DNA of 64,000 nucleotides from Nocardia vinacea (GTDB lineage: Bacteria; Actinomycetota; Actinomycetes; Mycobacteriales; Mycobacteriaceae): NCBI RefSeq assembly GCF_035920345.1, contig NZ_CP109149.1, positions 1,798,001-1,862,000 on the forward strand. The letters are read 5' to 3'. The position numbers and the translations under genes were made by a program. Shown here piece after piece: positions 42,270 to 50,527 of the stretch (its first letter is position 1; each line of letters starts with the position of its first letter). The notes beneath the pieces are model-generated. The model saw only the letters and a program-made list of their open reading frames with translations, made no database searches and was not told where the DNA came from.

Positions 42270-44505
42270 CGGGGACCGCCTTCTGGTTGCTGCGGGTTTC
42301 GTCGTCGAGGGCGTCGATGATCTGGTTGAGGTTGGTCAGCACGCCCTTGTTCATCTCGGCGAGGCGCTGCTGGCCTCGGGCCTCGGCGGCGTCGATGATC
42401 TGGAGAACCTGTTGACGCTGATTGCGGTGCTGGGGAAGGAATTCCGGTGTTGTGATGAACATGGGGCAGGTCAGACACGCGTTGGCATGCGGGCAGCTCT
42501 TCTGGACCGGCAAACCGCAGAACCCGTTCGGCAGGGCCTGTGTGACGCGGCTGATCCGCTGTTTGGCCCAGGCCGCCTCTGCCAGCGGACCATCCGGGTC
42601 GAGTCTGACGGTGTCGCCGTTGATGTCGACCTTTCGGGCCGCTTCCCAGTGCCGGCGGACGGTCGTGTCGTGCAGGCGGGCGTAGTGCGCGGTCATCTGC
42701 GGCGAGTCGTGGTCGAGGATCTTGCGGACGACTTCCTGGGGGACGTCACGGTTGATGAGTCGGGTGCCCAGAGTGTGACGCCATTGATGCGGGGTCAGGC
42801 GCACCTGGGCGCGGTGTTCGTCGCGGATGTCGCAGTACTCGAGCCAGCGATAGAGCGCCAGCCGGTAGGTGGAACTGCCGACGGGGTGCTCACCGGTGAT
42901 GTTCTTGGTTGGGCGCGGAAACAACCATGGGATGCTGGCCTGCCATCGTTGGAGAACGCGCTGTCGCTGCCCGTTGATCAGCTCGCGGAGTTCCTCGTCG
43001 ATAGGAACCAGGGCGTCGCGTTTCATTTTGTGGTTGAAGTAGCGCAGATAGGGTGCGCCGTCGGCGTCGGTGACGACGCAGTCGCCGCGCAGCCGCGTCG
43101 TGTCGGTGATCCGCAGTCCGCAGCGCATGAGGATGAGCGTGATCAGCCGGTAGGTGGGGTTGTCCCAGCGGTCGAGGTTGATGGGCTGTTCGAGCTGGGC
43201 CATCACGTTGTCGGGCAACGCTCGGGGTGCTCGTTCGTCGCGCTTGGGATAGTCCTGTGTGAAGAAGGACGCTTCGGCGGGAAGTCGTGCGTCCCAACGA
43301 TGTTGGCGGATGGCGGCGAAAAACCCATTGAGCAGACCGATGTTGGTGCCCTGGCGATGCGGGCCGCCGGGTTCGCTGCGAAGGTCGGCCAGATATCGTT
43401 CCAGAACCGGCCGCGTCACCTCGGTGATCTCGGTGACGCCGACGCGGTCCAGAAATCGGGAGAATCGGGTGATCGCCAGGACGGGGCGTCCGCCGCCGGC
43501 TTCGAGCCCGAGCCCGGTCGACAACCGCCAGCGAACCCATCGCTTGGCCAATGCTTTCAGCCATGGTTGAGCAATACCGTTGAACCGCAACACTCTTCGA
43601 CCGTCGAAACCCAGCCGGTGCATGCGCCAGGCATCGCGTGGATACTCGGTTTCCCACCCGGTCGGCTCGGCGAGATCCTCGACGACGCGGCGAGCGTAGT
43701 TCAGGAAACCGATAGATCGTGTGTCACGTGGCCAGTATTCGCCGGCCAGAGCGCGCCAGGCGGATTCGTCGAGGTCCAGCAGCGACGACGCCGTCGCGTT
43801 GGCCAGCAGGCGCACCACCCTCATCACCGTGTCCGGGGTGATGGTGCCTTCGCGCTGGTCGTGACGGTGTTGCAAGACGTACTGCATCTCGAGCCGCATC
43901 CCGACCTCGAGTTCATCGAGCCGGATAGTCTCCCCGCTCGGAATCTGGATGTCGTCAAAGCGTCGAACGAACTCGCCAATATCGGGTCGTCCGTTGACCT
44001 TCCAAGTGGCGGCATGGGGATGACAGAACGGGCCTTGCGCCTTCGGCCAGAGGTCGCAACACGTGATCGCGCAGGTCACTCCCGGTGCGGGCCGCTTGAA
44101 CGGCAGCGGTTCGGCCAACCACTGTTGCAGGTTGGGGCGACCCGCCCGGGTCCATCGCTGGGCGTGCAGCTGACACATCCCGCCGCGCGCGCAGCCGTAA
44201 CCGCAGTCAGTCACCCGGCAGCGCATGTTCGGACGCTGCCGCGCCCAACGGTGGTCGGTCGATGCAGCGAAGTCCTCGATATCGGGTCGACCGGCGTCGG
44301 CCCAGCGTTGATGATGACCGGGACACATCCCGCGCGAGCGTGCGGTTCGCTCGCACTGTTCGACGCGGCATCGACCTCCACCGAACACCGGATCCTCGGC
44401 GGCGAACCGTAGTGTAGTGCTGCGGAATTCGGGCCTCACCGCTGCCATCAATTTCGCCAGTAACCCCGAGCAGGCAGGTGCGGATTTCGTGACAGGCGTG
44501 TTCAC
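42259..44505 (-). CDS. tnpB: TnpB-like tyrosine recombinase with three zinc-type repeats
   Basis: A 748-residue site-specific recombinase. The catalytic domain near the C-terminus has Arg in CGLRITDTTRLR, the HxxR box HQWRHTLGTR and the nucleophile Tyr in YARLHD. The first 180 residues hold three repeats of C-x4-C-x9/10-C-x2-H (Cys46/51/61-His64, Cys96/101/111-His114, Cys145/150/161-His164), each followed by a Trp and GRPD/N. A Cys-rich CPHANACLTC segment lies near the end. GTG 44505 overlaps the tnpA stop (GTGA) and has AGGAGG. It should act with TnpA in excision and insertion. Confidence 0.87.
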   Translation of the reverse strand: MNTPVTKSAPACSGLLAKLMAAVRPEFRSTTLRFAAEDPVFGGGRCRVEQCERTARSRGMCPGHHQRWADAGRPDIEDFAASTDHRWARQRPNMRCRVTDCGYGCARGGMCQLHAQRWTRAGRPNLQQWLAEPLPFKRPAPGVTCAITCCDLWPKAQGPFCHPHAATWKVNGRPDIGEFVRRFDDIQIPSGETIRLDELEVGMRLEMQYVLQHRHDQREGTITPDTVMRVVRLLANATASSLLDLDESAWRALAGEYWPRDTRSIGFLNYARRVVEDLAEPTGWETEYPRDAWRMHRLGFDGRRVLRFNGIAQPWLKALAKRWVRWRLSTGLGLEAGGGRPVLAITRFSRFLDRVGVTEITEVTRPVLERYLADLRSEPGGPHRQGTNIGLLNGFFAAIRQHRWDARLPAEASFFTQDYPKRDERAPRALPDNVMAQLEQPINLDRWDNPTYRLITLILMRCGLRITDTTRLRGDCVVTDADGAPYLRYFNHKMKRDALVPIDEELRELINGQRQRVLQRWQASIPWLFPRPTKNITGEHPVGSSTYRLALYRWLEYCDIRDEHRAQVRLTPHQWRHTLGTRLINRDVPQEVVRKILDHDSPQMTAHYARLHDTTVRRHWEAARKVDINGDTVRLDPDGPLAEAAWAKQRISRVTQALPNGFCGLPVQKSCPHANACLTCPMFITTPEFLPQHRNQRQQVLQIIDAAEARGQQRLAEMNKGVLTNLNQIIDALDDETRSNQKAVPDAS

Positions 44506-45611
44506 CAGCGCACCTCCTGATCGTTGAACCAGCCCGCCCGCTCCAACACTCGGCGAGCGTCTTCGACGGTGAGGTGCCCGTAAACCGTTTCGGTGGTGGT
44601 GATGTCGACGTGGCCAAGGATGCGCGAGACCACCTCGATCGGGACACCATCTCGAAGTAGACGGGTCGCGGCGGTGTGACGCCACCAATGCGGGTCGAAG
44701 TCGATGCCAGTGCGGCGGCGCAGCCGCCCGACCAGGTCATAGACGTTCGAGTAGGTCATCGGGTGCCCGTGCGGGCGGCCCCAAAGGTTGACGAACACAT
44801 AGTCGCTGTCGAGATCACCGTATTCCTCATGCAGGTAATCGGCATATAACCGGACCAGCTGGGCGCTGATCGGAACGCTGCGCGAGGTCGATGATTTCGT
44901 GCGAGCTCCGTTGTCGTTGTCCCGTGGACATACCGTCAACTCGCGCTCGGCAGCGGCGATGTCTTCGTGCCGAAGCCCCAAGGCTTCACCGATCCTGACA
45001 CCGGTCTCATGCAGCACCGCGAATAGGAAGCGGTCCCGCAAACGTCCGCAGGAATCCAGGATCGCTTGCGCTTCAACGACATCGAGCACGCGCGGTAGCT
45101 TCTTTGGTGCCTTCAGCTTGATGGTTCGGGTCTTGACCGGGTCGCCCTTGCTGATGTGATGCAGAAACGGCTTCCAGCCGCCCCTGCCGCGACCCACCGG
45201 CTGCCAGGACACCAGCAAGTCTCCGACGTCAACGCCATGGCGCACGGCGTGGAGGTAGAAGGCGCTCAACGCCGAAAGCTTGCGATTCACAGTCGATTCC
45301 GTGCAATGGTGCGCCACTGACGGCAACACCGTGACCCTGCCGTCTCGTGCCGCAGGTGGCAGCCTCAGCCAACCGACGAACCCGCCGAGGTCTTCCAAAC
45401 GCACTTCCCGCCAGTCCAGGCCACGGAAGGTTAGGAACTCGAACCAGTCCTTCAGGTCGTGGGCATACGCCTTGACCGTGTTCGGGGACCGCTCGATATC
45501 GGTCAAATACGCCAGATACCGCTCTACCGGCCCCAACGGTCGGTCGTCATCACCGAGAACGGTCCATGACTCACGCGACGAGACCGGCGAAACCACCCGC
45601 GTAACAAGCAC
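44502..45611 (-). CDS. tnpA: TnpA-like tyrosine recombinase
   Basis: A 369-residue integrase-type recombinase with all active-site residues: Arg206 (TGVRIGEALGLR), His308 and Arg311 (HWWRH), His334 (LGH) and Tyr344 (ETVYGH). The N-terminal SAM-like DNA-binding domain is in NTVKAYAHDLKDWFEFL. The size matches Tn554 TnpA. GTG 45611 is set by GGGAGG 4 nt upstream; the 120 bp between it and the right element end hold repeats of CCACATC that may bind the recombinase. Confidence 0.88.
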   Translation of the reverse strand: MLVTRVVSPVSSRESWTVLGDDDRPLGPVERYLAYLTDIERSPNTVKAYAHDLKDWFEFLTFRGLDWREVRLEDLGGFVGWLRLPPAARDGRVTVLPSVAHHCTESTVNRKLSALSAFYLHAVRHGVDVGDLLVSWQPVGRGRGGWKPFLHHISKGDPVKTRTIKLKAPKKLPRVLDVVEAQAILDSCGRLRDRFLFAVLHETGVRIGEALGLRHEDIAAAERELTVCPRDNDNGARTKSSTSRSVPISAQLVRLYADYLHEEYGDLDSDYVFVNLWGRPHGHPMTYSNVYDLVGRLRRRTGIDFDPHWWRHTAATRLLRDGVPIEVVSRILGHVDITTTETVYGHLTVEDARRVLERAGWFNDQEVRW

Positions 45612-45725
45612 TCCGCCTCCCTGAGATCTGCCTCCTGGACCGCGGTAGATAACCACATCCAGCACGCACAACAGAGCGGTTCAACAGCACGTGCTCCACA
45701 TCGAAGACACCCTTCGAAGCACTGC

Positions 45726-45737
45726 AGATAACGATGG
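45726..45737 (+). repeat. Right junction of the Tn554-like element
   Basis: The element end AGATAA (45726-45731) is followed by the core CGATGG (45732-45737), mirroring the left junction. The codons beyond it on the minus strand read back into TTNPI of the split transposase. Confidence 0.8.
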
Positions 45738-45945
45738 GGTTTGTGGTGCGCAGATGGATCCAGTGCTCAGCCGGGTATCGGTAGAACTCGAGCAGCACAT
45801 CGAGGTCGTCGACGATCTTCGCGACGGCTTTGGGATATTTTGCGCCGTGTCGATTTCGAACGCTTTCACCGCCAGTTGCCTCTTGTCGATGTCCTCGGCC
45901 ATGTAGATATCCTTCATGGCCGCGACCGCCCCGGGACGGTGGTCG
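45732..45945 (-). pseudogene. IS256-family transposase, upstream fragment
   Basis: The minus strand reads PGAVAAMKDIYMAEDIDK, VKAFEID, then in another frame AKYPKAVAKIVDDLDVLLEF and AEHWIHLRTTNPI, the part directly before the fragment at 41455-41741. One missing base near 45840 (within GACACGGCGC) shifts the frame, and everything 5' of about 45945 is lost. The gene was therefore already truncated, or decayed after the insertion. Confidence 0.8.
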
Positions 45946-46155
45946 AACTGCCCGATGTCGAAATAGTCGCGACGATGGACGCCTCGGCAATGAACTTCTC
46001 CGGCTATAATATAGTGGGCGCTCAGTTTAATAACTGGAAACGCGGCAGGACGCCAGACAGGAAGGGTTCCCTACCGGGACGCCGGACCGATGACGATCCT
46101 GACGCCGGAACCGTGCCGGCCCGGACGCTAGTTAGACGAAATCAACGAGGTCACA
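45946..46155 (+). promoter_or_regulatory. Promoter region of the SDR/kinase/ACAD operon
   Basis: A consensus TATAAT lies at 46005-46010 within CTATAATATAG, an 11-bp near-palindrome. No clear -35 was found at 17 bp. The distance to the SDR ATG is about 145 bp. A GAGG site precedes that ATG. The AT-rich patch stands out from its GC-rich surroundings and could be promoter plus operator. Confidence 0.45.
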
Positions 46156-46899
46156 ATGGAATTCGATGGCAAGGTAGTTGTCGTCACCGGAGGCAGTCGA
46201 GGGTTGGGCCAAGAGATGGCCCAGGCCTTCGGCGCCGAGGGCGCCCACGTTGTGGTGACGAGTCGAAAGGTCGCCGACTGCGAGGTGGTGGCGAAAGCCG
46301 TCGAAGCGCTGCACGGGCGCCGGGCACTGGCCGTCGCGTGCAATGTCAGTGACTGGGCGCAGTGTGACACCCTGATCGACAGCGTGTACCAGGAATTCGG
46401 TCGGGTCGATGTGCTGGTGAACAACGCCGGACTGTCACCGCAGTACCCGTCGGTCGATCAGGTCACCGAGGCGTACTTCGACAAGGTGATCGGCGTGAAC
46501 CTGAAAGGTCCCTTCCGGTTGGCATCGGTTATCGGTGCACGGATGGCGGAGAGGGGCGGTGGCTCGATCGTCAACATCTCCTCGATCGAGGCGATACGCC
46601 CGGATCCCAATGCGATTCCTTACGCGGCCGCCAAAGCCGCGCTGAACAACCTCACCGAAGGCTTGGCACAGACGTTCGGGCCGACCGGCGTCCGAGTCAA
46701 CGCGATCCAGTGCGGGCCCTTCCTCACCGACATCTCCCAGGCGTGGACCGACGAAATGCGGGTGCAGTTCGACAGCCAGGCGGCGCTGCGCCGCTGTGGA
46801 AAGCCTGACGAGATCGTTGGAGCGGCATTGTATCTCGCAAGCGAAAAGGCATCGTTCTGTACAGGTGCCGTACTTCGGCTCGACGGCGGGGTCCGATGA
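46156..46899 (+). CDS. Short-chain dehydrogenase/reductase
   Basis: A 247-residue classical SDR. The cofactor motif is TGGSRGLG (11-18), NNAG is at 89-92, and catalytic Ser142/143, Tyr156 and Lys160 (YAAAK) are in place. It should oxidise or reduce a hydroxyacyl or alcohol substrate with NAD(P). Its stop overlaps the next ATG (ATGA), so it is translationally coupled to the APH-type kinase. This suggests a role in hydroxyacyl-CoA metabolism. Confidence 0.88.
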   Translation: MEFDGKVVVVTGGSRGLGQEMAQAFGAEGAHVVVTSRKVADCEVVAKAVEALHGRRALAVACNVSDWAQCDTLIDSVYQEFGRVDVLVNNAGLSPQYPSVDQVTEAYFDKVIGVNLKGPFRLASVIGARMAERGGGSIVNISSIEAIRPDPNAIPYAAAKAALNNLTEGLAQTFGPTGVRVNAIQCGPFLTDISQAWTDEMRVQFDSQAALRRCGKPDEIVGAALYLASEKASFCTGAVLRLDGGVR

Positions 46900-47960
46900 G
46901 CAGCGTCTGCGCGACCGCGAACTTCGGGATTCCTGGGGTCGAGTTGTCCGCACTCGCCGGCTGGATGGATGCCAATGGCCTTGGGCGCGGGCCATTGACC
47001 GACATCCGCGCCATCGGGGGCGGCACTCAGAACATCATGCTGCGATTCACCCGCAGCGCACGGGAATTCGTACTGCGCCGAGGCCCGCTACATCCGCGCG
47101 CGACGACCAATGACAACCTGCGCCGGGAGATGCGGCTGTTGGCGGCGTTGGCCGACACCGCCGTGCCACATGCCCGGCTGATCGCCGCGTGCCTCGACGA
47201 ATCAGTGCTGGGCGAGGCGGTGTTCTACCTCATGGAGCCGCTGGCCGGTTTCAACGCAGCGGTCGAGTTGCCCGTACTGCACGCCTCGGACGCGGGCGTT
47301 CGCTATCGGATGGGACTCGGGGCCGTCGACGCGCTGGCAACGCTGAGTACGGTCGACTACAAGGCGGTGGGGCTGGCCGATTTCGGGCACCCCGAGGGCT
47401 TTCTCGAACGTCAGGTGCCGCGCTGGCTGCGGGAACTCGAGTCCTATGCACAGCTGGACAATTACGACGGACACGGCCTGCCCGTCGAGTCGGTGGCCGA
47501 GTGGCTTACTCGCAACCGGCCGTCCAGCGGCCCGATCGGGATCATGCACGGCGACTACCACCTCGCCAACATCATGTTCGCGCCCGATGGGCCGCAGGTG
47601 GCGGCGATTGTGGACTGGGAGATGTGCACGATCGGCGATCCGATGCTGGATCTGGGCTGGCTGCTGGCGACTTGGCCGGAGCCGGATCGGCGGATCGACA
47701 TCATCGGCTCTGCACTCACGGGCGCAGGCGGACTGCCGCCCGCGTCGGAACTCATCCGACGTTACGGCGAACGCACGGGCCTCGATGTGTCGGCCGCAGA
47801 CTGGTACGCCGTGCTGGCCTGTTTCAAACTCGGAATCATTCTGGAGGGCACCCATGCGCGGTCGTGCGCCGGGCTCGCCTCCGTCGATGTGGGGCAACGG
47901 CTGCACACCAATGCGGCGGCCCTGTTCACCCGAGCACACCACCTGATCGACCACAACTGA
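46896..47960 (+). CDS. APH-family phosphotransferase of the acyl-CoA dehydrogenase-linked type
   Basis: A 354-residue kinase-fold protein. The catalytic loop is MHGDYHLANIMF and the metal loop is VDWEMCTIGDPMLDLGWLL; the N-terminal GGGTQNIMLRF acts as nucleotide loop. Relatives fused or adjacent to acyl-CoA dehydrogenases (ACAD10/11, LvaA) phosphorylate 4-hydroxyacyl-CoA. The ACAD gene follows 25 bp downstream, so the same chemistry is likely here. Antibiotic resistance is unlikely. Confidence 0.85.
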   Translation: MSSVCATANFGIPGVELSALAGWMDANGLGRGPLTDIRAIGGGTQNIMLRFTRSAREFVLRRGPLHPRATTNDNLRREMRLLAALADTAVPHARLIAACLDESVLGEAVFYLMEPLAGFNAAVELPVLHASDAGVRYRMGLGAVDALATLSTVDYKAVGLADFGHPEGFLERQVPRWLRELESYAQLDNYDGHGLPVESVAEWLTRNRPSSGPIGIMHGDYHLANIMFAPDGPQVAAIVDWEMCTIGDPMLDLGWLLATWPEPDRRIDIIGSALTGAGGLPPASELIRRYGERTGLDVSAADWYAVLACFKLGIILEGTHARSCAGLASVDVGQRLHTNAAALFTRAHHLIDHN

Positions 47961-47985
47961 TCGTATTCACGAATCGAGGACCGAT

Positions 47986-49275
47986 ATGGCATGGGATTTC
48001 TCCACTGACCCCGAGTTCCAGAAGAAACTGGACTGGATCCGGGATTTCATCCGCGCCGAAGTGCTTCCGCTCGAGACTCTGAGCCTGGATTGGGCGCAGC
48101 TGCGCCGTGCCATCGCACCGCTGCAAGAGCAGGTGAGGCAGCAGGAGTTGTGGGCCGCGCACCTGGACCCGGAATTGGGCGGCCAGGGCTATGGCCACGT
48201 CAAGCTCGGGTTGATGCACGAGATTATCGGCTCCAGCTGGGTGGCACCGCTGGTGTTCGGCAATCAGGCGCCGGATTCCGGCAACAGCGAAATCCTCGCC
48301 GCCGCAGGCACTTTTGAGCAGAAGGCACAGTACCTGGAACCGCTGCTGGCCGGCGAGAAATACTCGGCCTTCGCGTTGACCGAGCCCGGCCACGCGGGTT
48401 CTGACCCGACTCGCCTGTCTACCACGGCCTTGCGCGACGGTGACGACTGGATCATCAACGGCCACAAGTGGTTCGTCTCCAACGCCTCGACGGCGGATTT
48501 CATCATTGTCGTCGCCGTGACCGACCGGGAGGCCGAAAAGCACCGGCGTGCATCACAATTCATAGTTCCGATCGGCACGTCCGGGGTACGGATCGTGCGC
48601 GACCTGGCCACCATGGAACATCCGATCGTCCAGCCGAACCACTATCCCTCGCACGCCGAGGTGCTGTTCGACAATGTCCGGGTTCCGGCAGACGCGTTGC
48701 TCGGCGGCATCGGTGACGGCTTCCGCATCGCCCAGAAACGGCTGGGGCCAGGCCGCATTCACCACTGCATGCGGTGGATCGGGCAGGCCAAGCGGGCCTT
48801 CGACATGATGTGCGAACGCGCCGCCTCGCGCGAACTCCACGATGGTGTGCTGGCAGACAAGCAGACCGTCCGGAACTGGATCGCCGATTCGGCCGCCGAG
48901 ATCCAGGCCGCGCGCCTGATGACGTTGAACGCGGCGTGGATGATCGACCAGCACGGTACCGCGGCCGCCCGCAAGGAGATCGCGTACATCAAGTACTACG
49001 GGGCGAAGGTGCTACACGACGTCATCGACCGCGCGATCCAGGCACACGGCTCACTCGGCTACTCCGCCGACTTGCCTCTGGAAGGGATGTACCGGTCGGC
49101 GCGCGCGGCGCGCTTCTACGATGGCCCTGACGAGGTACACCGGGACAGCGTCGCCAAGCTGATCCTGCGCAACTACACGCCTCCGGCGACAGGCATTCCC
49201 ACCGAGCACGTACCCACTCGTCGGGCCGCGGCCCAGCAACGGTTCGCGGAACTGCTCACCGCCACCGCCGGCTGA
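47986..49275 (+). CDS. Acyl-CoA dehydrogenase (possible phospho-hydroxyacyl-CoA type)
   Basis: A 429-residue FAD-dependent acyl-CoA dehydrogenase. Family features include AFALTEPGHAGSDPTRLST, INGHKWFVSNA and KYYGAKVLHDVIDRAIQAHGSLGYS near the C-terminus. It has a long N-terminal helical domain. With the APH-type kinase gene upstream it probably removes phosphate from a 4-phosphoacyl-CoA to give an enoyl-CoA, as described for LvaC. The ATG has a GAGGA site. It is the last intact gene of the operon. Confidence 0.87.
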   Translation: MAWDFSTDPEFQKKLDWIRDFIRAEVLPLETLSLDWAQLRRAIAPLQEQVRQQELWAAHLDPELGGQGYGHVKLGLMHEIIGSSWVAPLVFGNQAPDSGNSEILAAAGTFEQKAQYLEPLLAGEKYSAFALTEPGHAGSDPTRLSTTALRDGDDWIINGHKWFVSNASTADFIIVVAVTDREAEKHRRASQFIVPIGTSGVRIVRDLATMEHPIVQPNHYPSHAEVLFDNVRVPADALLGGIGDGFRIAQKRLGPGRIHHCMRWIGQAKRAFDMMCERAASRELHDGVLADKQTVRNWIADSAAEIQAARLMTLNAAWMIDQHGTAAARKEIAYIKYYGAKVLHDVIDRAIQAHGSLGYSADLPLEGMYRSARAARFYDGPDEVHRDSVAKLILRNYTPPATGIPTEHVPTRRAAAQQRFAELLTATAG

Positions 49276-49302
49276 GCGCTCAGGCCGAAGAAGCGGCAAA
49301 CG

Positions 49303-49500
49303 AGTAGCTATGCGGCCCCAGGCGTGATGATCACGCACGCGAACCTGAACGCGCTTTGCTTGTCACTCATCAGTGCTTTGTCCTGCCGACGCGCCGATGT
49401 GGTCTCAGTCGCGATACCGCTGTTCCACTCTGGTGGCATGGGATCAGCGGTCTCACGGCTGTTCTTCGGCGGTTCGACGGTGAAGCTCGGCTCCGTGGGC
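49303..49500 (+). pseudogene. Fragment of an AMP-dependent acyl-CoA synthetase gene
   Basis: The frame encodes GVMITHANLNALCLSL and VVSVAIPLFHSGGMGSAVSR, which follow the P-loop in AMP-forming ligases. The P-loop itself and everything after about 49500 are missing. It begins 28 bp after the acyl-CoA dehydrogenase stop, so an acyl-CoA ligase probably once belonged to that operon. Confidence 0.7.
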
Positions 49501-49572
49501 GTGGCGACCTCCGCAGTCGAGGTGCGGGTCGGACCAGGCCCGCCGCAGCTGCTGGCTTGGCGAACCGCAGTC

Positions 49573-50211
49573 CTAGCGCCCCAGGCCGTCGATGACCATC
49601 GCCTGGAACTCCCCCACGATCTCATCGATGCGCTGACCGCGGCCGGGCCGGTACCATTGTGCGACCGAATTCATCATTCCCAGTAGGCCATTGGCCACGA
49701 TGCGGTTGGCGCGTGTCAGCTCGCCAGCGCGGTATCCCTGTTCGAGCACACCTTCCCAGCAATCCTGGACTTCTTGCCGCAGCGCCTGCAGCTGCCGCAT
49801 GTGCTCCGCGCTGAGGGCGTCCGCGTCGCGCATCTGAACAAGCACTTCACGCTGATGCCGCACGATGATGCGGACGTGAGCGTCGATGAGCTGGCCAAGC
49901 TTCTCGACCGGGGTGGCGTCTGCGGCGACGACCCGCTGCGCCCCCGCCAGCGCCTTCATGGTGTAGCGTCGCAGGATCTCCCACAACAGCTCTTCCTTGC
50001 ACTTGATGTGGTAGTACAGCGCACCGGGCTGCAGGTTGGTCCGGTTCCCGATCTCGGCGACACTCGTGGCGTGATAGCCCACCGTGGAGAACAGCTCGAT
50101 CGCCACCTCGAGGATCCGCTCCCGCGTCGCCTCGGTACTGCTGGCCAGACTGCCCCGCGGTCGGCCACGACGTCGAGGACCGCCGCTAGTCGACTGATCA
50201 GGTGCACTCAC
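49573..50211 (-). CDS. TetR-family regulator
   Basis: A 212-residue TetR protein with a basic tail (GGPRRRGRPRGS) before the HTH (SVAEIGNRTNLQPGALYYH). The C-terminal half resembles regulators of acyl-CoA metabolism such as KstR2-like proteins, judging by GALYYHIKCKEELLWEIL, but this is weak evidence. GTG 50211 has a TAGACT box at about 8 nt, fitting a leaderless start. It faces the end of the SDR/kinase/ACAD operon and may control it or the genes to its right. Confidence 0.82.
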   Translation of the reverse strand: MSAPDQSTSGGPRRRGRPRGSLASSTEATRERILEVAIELFSTVGYHATSVAEIGNRTNLQPGALYYHIKCKEELLWEILRRYTMKALAGAQRVVAADATPVEKLGQLIDAHVRIIVRHQREVLVQMRDADALSAEHMRQLQALRQEVQDCWEGVLEQGYRAGELTRANRIVANGLLGMMNSVAQWYRPGRGQRIDEIVGEFQAMVIDGLGR

Positions 50212-50404
50212 GAGTACACAGTCTAGGTGGCTCGTTTCGAACGGGCCTTTTCGACGATCACGCGGCCTGGTCGGTGCAGGTTCGGCTGGTCTTGGTGATC
50301 GTTGTCGCTGATCGGTTGTGTCCTGTTGTGCCCTTTGTTGTTTGGGCGTCGGTCACGAACTGTGGCCGGGTATGCCTCAGGCGCAGGCCGGCGTGCAGCC
50401 GTTG

Positions 50405-50519
50405 CTGGTGTGGCCGATCCCGAGCATGCGAGACGTGCGAGATTGACCGCGGCGGTCAGTAGAGCGAAGTCGGCGCTGATCTTGGCTCGCCGCGGACGCA
50501 GGCGCGGCGTACGAAACCA
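50405..50519 (-). pseudogene. Transposase C-terminal fragment
   Basis: The minus strand encodes RPRRAKISADFALLTAAVNL followed by ARLA, similar to the C-terminal end of IS1182-like transposases as I remember them. No start, catalytic domain or inverted ends remain. The rest of the 316-bp gap 50212-50527 holds nothing else recognisable. The family assignment is uncertain. Confidence 0.45.
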
Positions 50520-50527
50520 AAACCGGG

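Larger units (their letters stand above)
41742..45731 (-). mobile_element. Tn554-like transposon (tnpABC)
   Basis: A complete 3990-bp element with three genes on the minus strand in order tnpA, tnpB, tnpC, each overlapping the next. It has 6-bp inverted ends TTATCT/AGATAA and is flanked by direct copies of CGATGG. Tn554 of staphylococci carries the same gene trio (361, 630 and 125 residues, from memory) and uses a GATGTA core, similar to CGATGG here. No cargo gene is present between the recombinases and the ends. It disrupts an IS256-family transposase gene. Confidence 0.85.

Noticed and set aside
45647..45655. AGATAACCA as the right end of the transposon, matching TGGTTATCT at the left junction
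   Set aside because: The transposase codons do not resume there. They resume at 45732, after a second AGATAA copy, so the outer copy is the true end and this one is subterminal.
46896..47960. Aminoglycoside resistance kinase
   Set aside because: The APH fold is there, but coupling to SDR and acyl-CoA dehydrogenase genes points to acyl-CoA metabolism.
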